This document shows positions 5,362 through 12,543 of a DNA stretch of 12,650 bases, piece by piece. A program made the position numbers and the translations under genes. Position 1 is the first letter of the stretch. Every line of letters starts with the position of its first letter. Under the pieces are notes generated by a model. It was not told the origin of the DNA, did not search any database, and saw only the letters and a program-made list of their open reading frames with translations. This DNA comes from Rickettsiales bacterium (GTDB lineage Bacteria > Pseudomonadota > Alphaproteobacteria > Rickettsiales > UBA1997): NCBI GenBank assembly GCA_947487845.1, contig CANKYC010000031.1:1-12650 (forward strand), in the 5' to 3' direction.

Positions 5362-7134
5362 CTAAATCACTCCCAACATTTCCACTTCATACATCTTTTT
5401 ATAAAAACCATCTTGCGCCACCAGCTCTTGATGCGAGCCGATTTCGGCTATTTCGCCGTTTTTGACAAAAATAATTCGATCAGAAGCGGCGACCGAAGAA
5501 AGTTTATGCGCGATTGTAATTACGGTTTTTTCTTTGGCTAAATTGGCAATTGCATTGGTGATGTTTTTTTCATTGTGATTGTCGAGCGCCGAAGTTGCTT
5601 CATCTAATAATAAAATCGGCGAATCCTTGATAATGGCGCGCGCAATCGCAATTCTTTGACGCTCGCCGCCAGAAAGTTTGATGCCTTTTTCGCCAACTTG
5701 ATTATGCAGTTTTTGTGGCAAATGATTGATAAAATCGAGCGCCGGATTTTGGGCAATAATTTTTTCAACTTGTTCTTCCGTAATTGATTTATCAACGTAA
5801 GCGATATTTTCAAAAATCGTGCCTGAGAAAATAAAACAATCTTGAGAAATATAAGAAAAATTTTGGCGCAGATCAGAAAATGAAAGCGCGCGCATGTCGA
5901 TTCCGTTCAGTGAAATCATGCCCGAATCAACATCGTAAAAACGTAGTAAAAGTTGCAAAATTGTGCTTTTCCCCGATCCGCTGGAACCGACAATTCCAAT
6001 TTTTTCATGCGGTTTAATTTGCAGATTAAAGTTTTTTAACACTTCAAAATCTTTGCGACTTGGGTAAGAAAAATTCACATCTTGGAATTTTATCGTAATT
6101 TCTTTTGCTAATGGAAATGGATGCGGATGGGCTATTTCTTTGACGGGAGATTGAATTTCCAAAAGCTCGAAAATCCGCGAAGCAGAAGCCGAAGCACTTT
6201 GCAATTGTCCAGCAATTTGGCTTAATGAAACCAAAGATGTTGAAGTGATAATTGAATAAAAAATGAAAGAAGAAAGATCGCCAGAAGTGATTTTGCCACT
6301 TAACACATCATGTCCGCCAACCCATAAAATCAAAGCGATGCCGCCGAAAGAAAAAGTTATCACAAAAGCAATCATCAATGATTTTATGCGGATTTTTTCG
6401 AGCGAAATTTTTAACGATGAATCAACAAAATCAAAAAAATTGCGCGCCTCTTTTTCTTCACACAAATAAGACTGAATTGTTTTGATGCCGCTCACCGTTT
6501 CTTCAACATGCGCGCCGACCGACGACAACGCCATTTGCGATTTATTGGAAAGTGATTTGATTGATTTTCCCATAAAAATAATCGGCGAAATGGCGATTGG
6601 AATAATTAACATTGTAAGCAAACTAAGTTTGCTGCTGGTGAAAAATAACAAAGAAAGGCCGCCTAAAAAAAACAACGAATTGCGCAGCAAAAATGAAATG
6701 GTGTTACTGATTATATTATAAAGCACCGCGGTATCAACCGTAAGGCGCGAAATCACATCGCCAGCTTTGGTTAGTTCAAAAAATTCGGCCGAAACGTGAA
6801 TGATGTGATTGTAAACTTTTTTGCGCAAATCGGCGATCACTTTTTCCGCCACCGAATTAATCAAGGAAGAGCGATAATAACCGGCAATCGCCATGATGAA
6901 AACTGCCAAAATAAAAGTGAGTAAAACCAGATTTAGAAAAAGATGATTCTGCTGCGAAAAACCAAAATCGATCATGTATTTTACGACTTTACCAAAAAAT
7001 AAAATCATCAGCGCCGTTACAAACAAAGCCGTCGAAGCCAAAATAACTTCGCGTTTGTAAGGCTTAAAAAATGGCAATAATGCAAAAAGATTTTTGAGGT
7101 TTAAGCGTTGTTTCTGATTTTGCTGAAAAGCCAT
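5362..7134 (-). CDS. MsbA-related ABC exporter, fused membrane and ATPase domains
   Basis: 590 aa inner-membrane half-transporter that should work as a homodimer. Residues about 28-310 hold six predicted membrane spans (for example 31-48, 66-85, 145-165, 170-188, 252-273, 288-305). The ATPase domain follows: Walker A GSSGSGKST at 383-391, Q-loop Q431, signature LSGGERQR at 487-494, Walker B ILLLDEATSALD at 507-518, H-loop H543. All catalytic residues are intact. The layout and the opening (LLPFFKPYKRE, then YMIDFGF) fit the alphaproteobacterial MsbA-related group (TIGR02204) rather than MsbA proper; the substrate is unknown, with lipids or hydrophobic compounds most likely. Last gene of the minus-strand series, 5 nt after the coiled-coil gene. 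The near-perfect inverted repeat at 5218-5304 may stop its transcript. Confidence 0.93.
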   Translation of the reverse strand: MAFQQNQKQRLNLKNLFALLPFFKPYKREVILASTALFVTALMILFFGKVVKYMIDFGFSQQNHLFLNLVLLTFILAVFIMAIAGYYRSSLINSVAEKVIADLRKKVYNHIIHVSAEFFELTKAGDVISRLTVDTAVLYNIISNTISFLLRNSLFFLGGLSLLFFTSSKLSLLTMLIIPIAISPIIFMGKSIKSLSNKSQMALSSVGAHVEETVSGIKTIQSYLCEEKEARNFFDFVDSSLKISLEKIRIKSLMIAFVITFSFGGIALILWVGGHDVLSGKITSGDLSSFIFYSIITSTSLVSLSQIAGQLQSASASASRIFELLEIQSPVKEIAHPHPFPLAKEITIKFQDVNFSYPSRKDFEVLKNFNLQIKPHEKIGIVGSSGSGKSTILQLLLRFYDVDSGMISLNGIDMRALSFSDLRQNFSYISQDCFIFSGTIFENIAYVDKSITEEQVEKIIAQNPALDFINHLPQKLHNQVGEKGIKLSGGERQRIAIARAIIKDSPILLLDEATSALDNHNEKNITNAIANLAKEKTVITIAHKLSSVAASDRIIFVKNGEIAEIGSHQELVAQDGFYKKMYEVEMLGVI

Positions 7135-7139
7135 TTTGA

Positions 7140-8183
7140 TTATAAAACTAGGTTATTAACCCCATCGAAATCCATAATTTGCGGCGTGATTTTATGCAAT
7201 TTATCGTGATAACCGATTTCTTTAAGGAGCTGTAAATCAGCATTGGAAGACACTGCGACAACTATTGTGCTTTTTTCAAACTTGGCTTTAGTTGTCGCCA
7301 TTACTTTTAGAATTGAGTCGCTATAACGGGCATTTCCGATGTAAGAAATATATTTATTGAGTCTTTCTTTTAAGAGTTCCAAAGCAGCATTTTTATCTTT
7401 ATTGGCGTGATATTCTTCAAAATAAGCACAAGCCTTGAAATCAGCCATGTAAAGCTCTTCAAGGGCAATAAAAGCAACTTCGCAAACAAATGTTTTGGCT
7501 TTTTGAGAATCGAAATTTGCTGGCAAGAAATAGTCTTTATTCACCAAAAAACCATTGGCTTTCATGGTTGTCGCTAAATCTGCAACCATTTTCTTAATTA
7601 TAACATTCGCACTTACATCGCTATTTTCTGTTTTAGCAGGGCTTGCTAGAATTGGCTTAACGTGACTTTCGGTTTTTTGCGCTGCTGAAATTTTTTCAAA
7701 AAAATCAGTGATATTTTTAGAAACGCGGCCTAACAAATTTTTATTGGTTTCAACCTCGTTTTTATAACTATCATGAAGTTTTTTATAAAGATCGTTGCCG
7801 ATTTTGACGATTGAATCTTTACAATCTCGCATCACCGCATCTTGCACCACGCTCCAATCCTTCATGCGTTTTTGCACTTCATCAGTTTTATGAAATGCTA
7901 ACTCAATTTGTTTTTCTGCCTCAATACGCAGCCTTATTTCGCCTTCTTTTTCTTTTCTTAAATCTGTTATTTCCTGCAATAATTTTTCGATTTTATCGCT
8001 GTCGGTTTTTTTCTCTGTTAATAATTGATTTTCAACATCGCGTCTTTCACCAACTTCCTTATCAAGTTTTTGGCGCAAAATAGTAATTTCTGCAGATGTT
8101 TTAAGGCGAAAACGAGAATAGCGCAAATAGACAATAATCATCATGAGGGCCATTCCGACATTACTGATTATGATATAAATCAT
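7140..8183 (-). CDS. Membrane-anchored coiled-coil protein of unknown function
   Basis: 347 aa. One N-terminal membrane span (about 2-20) followed by basic residues (YSRFRLK), so an N-out anchor with a cytoplasmic body is likely. Residues about 28-110 are a heptad-like, Glu/Lys/Arg/Leu-rich coiled coil; helical character continues to about 170. A Ser/Thr/Pro-containing linker (about 175-195) leads to a compact C-terminal domain (195-347) with alternating hydrophobic segments such as FVCEVAFIALEELYMADF and STIVVAVSSNADLQLL. The layout (anchor, coiled coil, globular end) recalls RmuC, but I do not see the RmuC core motifs, so I do not assign it. It sits between panC (47 nt upstream) and the exporter gene (5 nt downstream), and may be translated together with the exporter. 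Conservation of that pairing would suggest a partner role. Confidence 0.8.
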   Translation of the reverse strand: MIYIIISNVGMALMMIIVYLRYSRFRLKTSAEITILRQKLDKEVGERRDVENQLLTEKKTDSDKIEKLLQEITDLRKEKEGEIRLRIEAEKQIELAFHKTDEVQKRMKDWSVVQDAVMRDCKDSIVKIGNDLYKKLHDSYKNEVETNKNLLGRVSKNITDFFEKISAAQKTESHVKPILASPAKTENSDVSANVIIKKMVADLATTMKANGFLVNKDYFLPANFDSQKAKTFVCEVAFIALEELYMADFKACAYFEEYHANKDKNAALELLKERLNKYISYIGNARYSDSILKVMATTKAKFEKSTIVVAVSSNADLQLLKEIGYHDKLHKITPQIMDFDGVNNLVL

Positions 8184-8230
8184 TGTTTGAATTATTTATG
8201 TTTAGAAACTATTTTTTGGGGCTTTGACAC

Positions 8231-9067
8231 CTAGAGCCGCAAGTTGTCAATTAACCTAACGTCGTCAAGGTAAACTGCAATAAATATCCTAGACGGTTTT
8301 TGATTATCAAGATTTGTAACCAGATTTAGATTTTTTTCTTCGCGAATTTCTAGATAATCAATTTTTTTAAAACCTTTATTTAAAAGTTCTTCTCGTTTTT
8401 TTTGCAGAATTTTTTTAACTTCATTCGGCGATTTTTTAACTTCATTTTTTATTTCATTTAGAGTCAAAAAAATCGCTGCCGCCTTTATTTTAGAACTTTC
8501 TGACAATCTCTGATTGCGCGAAGACATCGCCAATCCACTTGCTTCTCGAATAATTTCGTGACCTAAAATTTCGAGATCAAAATTAAAATCTTCGACCAAT
8601 TTTTTAATGATCGCAACTTGTTGAAAATCTTTTTCGCCGAAAATCGCAATATCTGGTTTTATGATGTTAAAAAGTTTTGCCACAATTAATGCTACGCCAT
8701 CAAAATGGCCAGGGCGCGAGGTTGCGCAAAGGCAATCAACAAGTTTTATTGGCAATAATTTAAAGGCAAAATCATCTTTAAAAATTTCCGAACTTTCCGG
8801 CAAAAAAACTTGAGTTGCGCCGGATTTTTTTAAAAGTTCTAAATCTTTTGTAACTTGTCTGGGATATTTTTCGTAATCACTTGAATCATTGAACTGGGCT
8901 TTATTAACGAAGATGCTTACAACCACATTTTCAGCAATTTGGCGACCTTTTTTCACCAAAGCCAGATGACCTTCATGTAACGCCCCCATTGTTGGAATGA
9001 GGACGATTTTTCTTTCAGCTTTTTTTAATTCAGCCCTAATTTCTGGAATAGTTTTGGCGATAAACAT
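8231..9067 (-). CDS. panC: Pantothenate synthetase
   Basis: Joins pantoate and beta-alanine with ATP to make pantothenate, the precursor of coenzyme A, in the cytoplasm. 278 aa, the usual length. Motifs: PTMGALHEGH at 25-34 (nucleotidyltransferase HxGH), CATSRPGHF at 114-122, FGEKDFQQ at 143-150, and REASGLAMSSRN at 174-185 (the family KMSKS-like site). Two positions differ from the common form: FVNPxQF reads FVNKAQF (K56 for Pro), and READGLA reads REASGLA (S177 for Asp). The HxGH, GEKD and SSRN residues are kept, so activity is plausible. The start is fixed by its position 2 nt after the prmC stop. No panB or panD is in the window. Keeping panC would be unusual for a strict intracellular Rickettsia, where this pathway is generally missing, which may place the organism elsewhere in the order. 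Confidence 0.95.
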   Translation of the reverse strand: MFIAKTIPEIRAELKKAERKIVLIPTMGALHEGHLALVKKGRQIAENVVVSIFVNKAQFNDSSDYEKYPRQVTKDLELLKKSGATQVFLPESSEIFKDDFAFKLLPIKLVDCLCATSRPGHFDGVALIVAKLFNIIKPDIAIFGEKDFQQVAIIKKLVEDFNFDLEILGHEIIREASGLAMSSRNQRLSESSKIKAAAIFLTLNEIKNEVKKSPNEVKKILQKKREELLNKGFKKIDYLEIREEKNLNLVTNLDNQKPSRIFIAVYLDDVRLIDNLRL

Positions 9068-9069
9068 AT

Positions 9070-10029
9070 TTAAATTTTAAAACATAAAGCACGAATAATG
9101 CCCGATAAATCAGGCTTCATCTCAACTAATTGAAATCCATTTTTAGTAAAAAATTCAATTATTTTTTCTTGTTGGTTAATGCCGATTTCTAGAATTATCC
9201 GACCATTTTCTTTTAAAAAATCTTTAGATTTTGCAGCTATTTTTCTGTAAAAATCAAAACCATCAACGCCTCCGTCCAAAGCCAGATGTGGTTCGTAGGT
9301 TTTTACTTCCGGTTCTAAAGTTTCAATTTCTCGCGACGCGATATAAGGTGGATTGGAGATTATTAAGTCAAATTTCAGAAGGTTTTCTGCGCTTTGAGAT
9401 TGGATAGATCGCGCATCAAGTTTGGGATGACGATATTGGTAATTTGAAGATAAACTCATCTTCCTCTCCGCGTCATCCTGAATTTGGTTTGGGATCTTTA
9501 AAGCCGAAAAAAGATCAGATTGCAGCAATTGCAAACGATCTTGAACTTGATGATTTATGACATTTTTTTTAGCAATTTCTAGCGCTTTTTCGCTAATATC
9601 AACTCCGGTTCCAAGCGCTGATTTGTAGGCTTTAAGCAAAGTTATAATCAAACATCCTGAACCAACTCCAAGTTCCAAAATTTTTAGCGGATTATTTTTT
9701 TGTGGAAAGTTTTCTAGAACCAATTCAATCAAGCTTTCTGAATCCGGACGCGGATCTAAAACATCACAACTTACAAAAAAATCTTCACCAAAAAATTCTC
9801 TTTTACCGATAATATGCGAAACCGGTTCGCGGGCGGCGCGGCGTTTGACCATTTTAAAAAAAACTTCCTGCTGCTCATTATTTAATTCAGCATCCGGATT
9901 AAAAATTATATGTTCCTTTGAACAAGAAAGGGCGTGAGTTAGTAAGATTAGGGAATCTAATTTACTGTTACTCACGCCCTTTATATCCAAGTCTTTCCGG
10001 CTTTGCGATAATGCGTCGGAAATTTTCAT
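9070..10029 (-). CDS. prmC: Peptide chain release factor N5-glutamine methyltransferase
   Basis: PrmC methylates the Gln of the GGQ motif in release factors RF1 and RF2 using S-adenosylmethionine, which speeds translation termination. N-terminal helical domain about 1-85, with the DPRPDSE motif at 92-98 at the boundary. Methyltransferase core: ILELGVGSG at 117-125 binds SAM, acidic residue D144 follows strand 2, and SNPPYI at 225-230 is the catalytic NPPY motif that holds the substrate Gln. Usual length is about 280 aa; this one has 319. The excess is a stretch at about 179-217, between SDLFSAL and FDLIISNPPY, where homologs have only a few residues. That stretch is encoded by a palindromic element (see 9379-9497). 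The reading frame is kept on both sides, so the protein is probably made and active. Lies 3 nt after the DUF2125-like gene and 2 nt before panC. Confidence 0.95.
   Translation of the reverse strand: MKISDALSQSRKDLDIKGVSNSKLDSLILLTHALSCSKEHIIFNPDAELNNEQQEVFFKMVKRRAAREPVSHIIGKREFFGEDFFVSCDVLDPRPDSESLIELVLENFPQKNNPLKILELGVGSGCLIITLLKAYKSALGTGVDISEKALEIAKKNVINHQVQDRLQLLQSDLFSALKIPNQIQDDAERKMSLSSNYQYRHPKLDARSIQSQSAENLLKFDLIISNPPYIASREIETLEPEVKTYEPHLALDGGVDGFDFYRKIAAKSKDFLKENGRIILEIGINQQEKIIEFFTKNGFQLVEMKPDLSGIIRALCFKI
9379..9497 (-). mobile_element. RPE-like palindromic element inserted in frame in prmC
   Basis: Two inverted arms, 9406-9432 and 9471-9497, match at 20 of 27 positions. A central stem GAAGAT (9446-9451) with ATCTTC (9458-9463) completes a 92-bp hairpin. 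The arms resemble the GTCATCCCGAACTTGATTCGGGATC type of repeat common in alphaproteobacteria. The coding span it adds is about 39 residues (179-217), with no stop codon, inside a loop of the methyltransferase fold just before NPPY. This is the behaviour described for Rickettsia palindromic elements, which insert in frame into genes. The exact ends of the insertion are uncertain by several codons. Confidence 0.75.
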
Positions 10030-10032
10030 TAA

Positions 10033-11568
10033 TTAGAATTTTCCAAGAATTTCGCGAACCGAAGTTTCATTAACCAAAAATTCCAGATTTTTTTCTCTTC
10101 TAATGTCAAATTCAGCAATATCATCTTTACTTACCGGATTCTTAGTTGCTAATTCTTTAGAAACCGCGCCAATATTAGCTGCAACTCTTTTTAAGAAATC
10201 TTGGTAAGAATCTTGAGTTGGCATTCCACTAACAGTTAAATCGCTAGTTTGAATTTCAGTTGAGGCTGGTTTTTTTTGCTCAACCATTTGCGTAAATCCA
10301 CTTGAAATATTAGCAATCAAAGCGTCAATTTTTTCAACCTTAACCGTCACCGAACCAGATGGCATATTATCATCAGCGAGAGTATTCATTTCGCCATTGA
10401 TAAGTATTTTATAAAGTGAGTTAGAAAATTCTAGATTATTGATTTTCATCACTTTGCTATATTGAACTGGAGTTTCCTGAATTTGAGTTGGATCAGTTGG
10501 AATTTGTGCTTGTTGCTCAGTTTGGTTTGGAGACATGATATATTCAAAATCAATCATCAAATTGCTTTTAACTGGCACATTTACAGTAGCGGCGGCCATT
10601 GCAGCAGCAGCGATATCAGCCGGAGTTGGAGCTGGAATTGGAGCAACCGGAGATGGCGTTCCATCTGGCGCAACAGGAATCGCAGCCGCAGTTGGATCAA
10701 CAGGATTTGTTGGAACGGCAGGATTAGAATTAGCGGGAGTTGCGGTGGTGGTAGTAGTCACAGTTGCTTGAGGAGCTGTCGCAGGAGTTGGAACATTAGC
10801 CGCAGTCGGATCAGCCGGAACGGCGGCTGGAGATGTAACTGTTGTTGTAGTTACAGTAGTAGCGCCGCCAGAAGCTACAACAACATCGCCAGGAGCGGCA
10901 GAAGGAACTGGCGCAACTACAGCAGAATTTCCGAGAATAATTTCTCCAGTTTTAATACCTTCGGTAACTTTTTTCTCGAAAGCATTTTTATAAACATCAA
11001 GAACATTGAAGCCTTCGATTTCTTTTATGTCAGCAGTAACTTTGGTGGTAATTTTATCATCATCAGCAACTGTAGATTCAAGATTCAAAACTGAACTTGT
11101 AGCTGCGTAAACAACATTTTTATCGATGTCAGAAATTTTATAACCGAAATCATGATAAGAAAATTTGGAAATTCTGCCATCAGCAATTGAAGCTTTAATT
11201 TCAGGTTCCTTAGTAAATTCAACAGTCATGATATTGCCTTCAGAATCAACTGTAACAGGCTCTGGTAAAGTAACTATAAATTCAGAAGAGAAAATTCCTG
11301 TTTTGGCTTCAAGTATTTTTACAATCACTTGGCGCTTATTGAACAATGGACTTGGAATGGTAAATTTGAGATCATGGATCGTGATTTTCTGCGCAAGAGG
11401 AAAACCAGAAACCGAAATGTCGCCAGCTGAAATGTTAGCACTATTTTTGCTGATGAAATTTTTCACCTGCTTTTCGACCTGACCAACTTTAAAGAACCAG
11501 AATGCGCTATAAACCAGCGCTGAAACAACTAAAAGAATTGCTAATTTAACTACGATATTCTTGCTCAT
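10033..11568 (-). CDS. DUF2125-like anchored envelope protein with Pro/Ala/Thr-rich insert
   Basis: 511 aa. One N-terminal membrane segment (about 6-26, LAILLVVSALVY) makes it an uncleaved anchor or signal with a periplasmic body. Residues 45-110 fit the start of DUF2125, an alphaproteobacterial family: a Trp/Phe after the anchor, a GDISVSGFPL motif at 49-58, and repeated amphipathic strands. Residues about 215-330 are a low-complexity Ala/Pro/Thr/Val region with two diverged copies of a VTTTT...DPTAA unit. After it the beta-rich fold resumes (335-511). The function of DUF2125 is not established; similar beta-rich folds in AsmA-like proteins suggest an envelope or lipid transport role, which is only an inference. 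Lies 20 nt after the ferredoxin gene and 3 nt before prmC. Confidence 0.75.
   Translation of the reverse strand: MSKNIVVKLAILLVVSALVYSAFWFFKVGQVEKQVKNFISKNSANISAGDISVSGFPLAQKITIHDLKFTIPSPLFNKRQVIVKILEAKTGIFSSEFIVTLPEPVTVDSEGNIMTVEFTKEPEIKASIADGRISKFSYHDFGYKISDIDKNVVYAATSSVLNLESTVADDDKITTKVTADIKEIEGFNVLDVYKNAFEKKVTEGIKTGEIILGNSAVVAPVPSAAPGDVVVASGGATTVTTTTVTSPAAVPADPTAANVPTPATAPQATVTTTTTATPANSNPAVPTNPVDPTAAAIPVAPDGTPSPVAPIPAPTPADIAAAAMAAATVNVPVKSNLMIDFEYIMSPNQTEQQAQIPTDPTQIQETPVQYSKVMKINNLEFSNSLYKILINGEMNTLADDNMPSGSVTVKVEKIDALIANISSGFTQMVEQKKPASTEIQTSDLTVSGMPTQDSYQDFLKRVAANIGAVSKELATKNPVSKDDIAEFDIRREKNLEFLVNETSVREILGKF
10579..10926 (-). repeat. Low-complexity Pro/Ala/Thr-coding tract with diverged duplication
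   Basis: Encodes about 116 residues of Pro/Ala/Thr/Val with higher GC than the surroundings. Two units of about 33-36 residues (236-267 and 268-303) share the order VTTTT, Pro/Ala stretch, VP, DPTAA. Likely grew by slippage or unequal exchange and forms an extended flexible linker between two folded parts. Confidence 0.65.
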
Positions 11569-11588
11569 AATTTTATGAATTTAGGTTT

Positions 11589-11924
11589 TTAAATTGAAAC
11601 ATTACGCGTCTCATCAGGAACTACTAGAGTTAAACCGTCCAACTCTTTGGTCATGATAATTTGACATCCCAATCTTGAAGTCGGACTTAAGCCAAACGCC
11701 AAATCAAGCATGTCTTCCTCGTCTTCGGTTGGTTCTTCTAATTTGCTATAAAAATCTTTATCCACAATTACGTGACAAGTTGAGCAGGCAAGAGAACCTT
11801 CACAAGCACCTTCAAGTTCGATGTCATTATTGTGAGCAGCTTCAAGAACTGTAGTACCAACTGGAACTATGAATTCTTTTTTTTCTCCTTTGGCGATAAA
11901 AATGATTTTTACAGTTTCAGTCAT
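11589..11924 (-). CDS. fdx: [2Fe-2S] ferredoxin, adrenodoxin/ISC type
   Basis: Small electron carrier that supplies electrons for iron-sulfur cluster assembly (ISC pathway) and related reactions in the cytoplasm. 111 aa, the family length. The cluster ligands are C41, C47, C50 and C87, in the order C-x5-C-x2-C ... C, within EGACEGSLACSTCHV. The acidic stretch EEPTEDEEDMLDLA (63-76) is the partner-binding helix typical of adrenodoxin-type ferredoxins. No other isc genes lie in the window. First gene of the minus-strand series; its promoter must lie in the 126-bp gap shared with trmL. No strong Shine-Dalgarno is visible before the ATG. Confidence 0.95.
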   Translation of the reverse strand: MTETVKIIFIAKGEKKEFIVPVGTTVLEAAHNNDIELEGACEGSLACSTCHVIVDKDFYSKLEEPTEDEEDMLDLAFGLSPTSRLGCQIIMTKELDGLTLVVPDETRNVSI

Positions 11925-11933
11925 TGCTAGTCT

Positions 11934-11961
11934 TTGATTGGAAATAATTACAGATTAAAAT
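11934..11961 (+). promoter_or_regulatory. Possible sigma-70 promoter for trmL
   Basis: TTGATT (11934-11939) and TAAAAT (11956-11961) with a 16-bp spacer, about 90 bp before the trmL start. A decent match by eye in AT-rich DNA, where such pairs arise by chance. The rest of the 11925-12050 gap is AT-rich, with a 14-bp palindrome GTTTTTATAAAAAC at 11962-11975. A promoter for fdx on the other strand should also lie here, but I see no clear one. Confidence 0.3.
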
Positions 11962-12050
11962 GTTTTTATAAAAACGGGATTTAAAAAATAAAGAGGTTTA
12001 CAAAAGTTTTTGCAAAGAAAAATTTCCCATCTCATTTTTGAAAAAAATTT

Positions 12051-12494
12051 ATGATTAAAATTGCACTTTTTCAACCCGATATTGCTGGCAATGTTGGAAC
12101 AATAATTCGCACTTGTGTTTGTTTTGATGCGGAATTGCATATCATCGAGCCATGCGGCTTTCCATTTGATATGCAGCGCGTAAAGAAATCAGCACTTGAT
12201 TATATTCATCACGCTAAAATTTTTCGCCACGCTTCTTTTGAAGATTTTTATGCCACCGAAATTGCGGCAAAAAAACAGCGTTTAATTTTGGCCTCAACCA
12301 AAGCGAGCGCCGATTATAGAAAATTTGAATTTGTAAAAAATGATTTTTTGATGTTAGGAAGAGAAAGCGCTGGAGTTCCTGAAGAAGTTTTTGCCAAAGC
12401 TGATGCAAGAATTTTTATCCCAATGAAAAATAATATGAGATCTCTAAATGTAGCGATTTCTTGCGGAATTATTTTAGCGCGTGCCGTGATGTAA
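12051..12494 (+). CDS. trmL: tRNA (cytidine/uridine-34 2'-O)-methyltransferase
   Basis: SpoU-family (SPOUT) enzyme that methylates the ribose of the wobble nucleotide in tRNA-Leu isoacceptors, using S-adenosylmethionine, and works as a homodimer with a trefoil knot. 147 aa, close to the 157 of E. coli TrmL. Motif 1 is NVGTIIRTC at 14-22, motif 2 is LMLGRESAGVP at 99-109 (conserved Gly and Glu of the knot), and motif 3 is MRSLNVAISCGI at 128-139. It lacks the N-terminal RNA-binding extension of larger SpoU proteins such as TrmH, which supports TrmL. Stands alone on the + strand, divergent from the ferredoxin operon. No Shine-Dalgarno; the ATG is the first in frame that gives the full fold. Confidence 0.93.
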   Translation: MIKIALFQPDIAGNVGTIIRTCVCFDAELHIIEPCGFPFDMQRVKKSALDYIHHAKIFRHASFEDFYATEIAAKKQRLILASTKASADYRKFEFVKNDFLMLGRESAGVPEEVFAKADARIFIPMKNNMRSLNVAISCGIILARAVM

Positions 12495-12499
12495 ATTTT

Positions 12500-12527
12500 T
12501 TAGGTCACCCTTGTAAAGGTTACCTAA
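12500..12527. repeat. Short hairpin after trmL, possible IS end or GTCACC element
   Basis: TTAGGTCACC (12500-12509) pairs with GGTTACCTAA (12518-12527) with one mismatch around an 8-nt loop. No T-run follows on either strand, so it is a weak terminator candidate. It begins 6 bp after the trmL stop and lies 17 bp past the transposase stop, so it may belong to the insertion sequence end. The preceding TTTTTTAGGTCA also occurs before the palindrome at 5072. Confidence 0.5.
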
Positions 12528-12543
12528 TTCGCTGACAGATTAA

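Noticed and set aside
5305..5541. Small + strand reading frame at the start of the exporter gene's 3' end
   Set aside because: Most of it is antisense to the ATPase domain of the exporter, and its start lies at the edge of the inverted repeat.
10462..11094. Long + strand reading frame (210 aa, Arg/Ser/Trp-rich) across the DUF2125-like gene
   Set aside because: It is antisense to the low-complexity Pro/Ala/Thr tract; the odd composition follows from that tract and no start signal or family match is seen.
11955..12140. Small minus-strand frame overlapping the start of trmL
   Set aside because: Overlaps the conserved motif 1 region of trmL on the other strand; Asn/Phe/Lys-rich AT noise.
12500..12527. 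Hairpin after trmL as a Rho-independent terminator
   Set aside because: No T-run follows the stem on either strand; kept only as a repeat.
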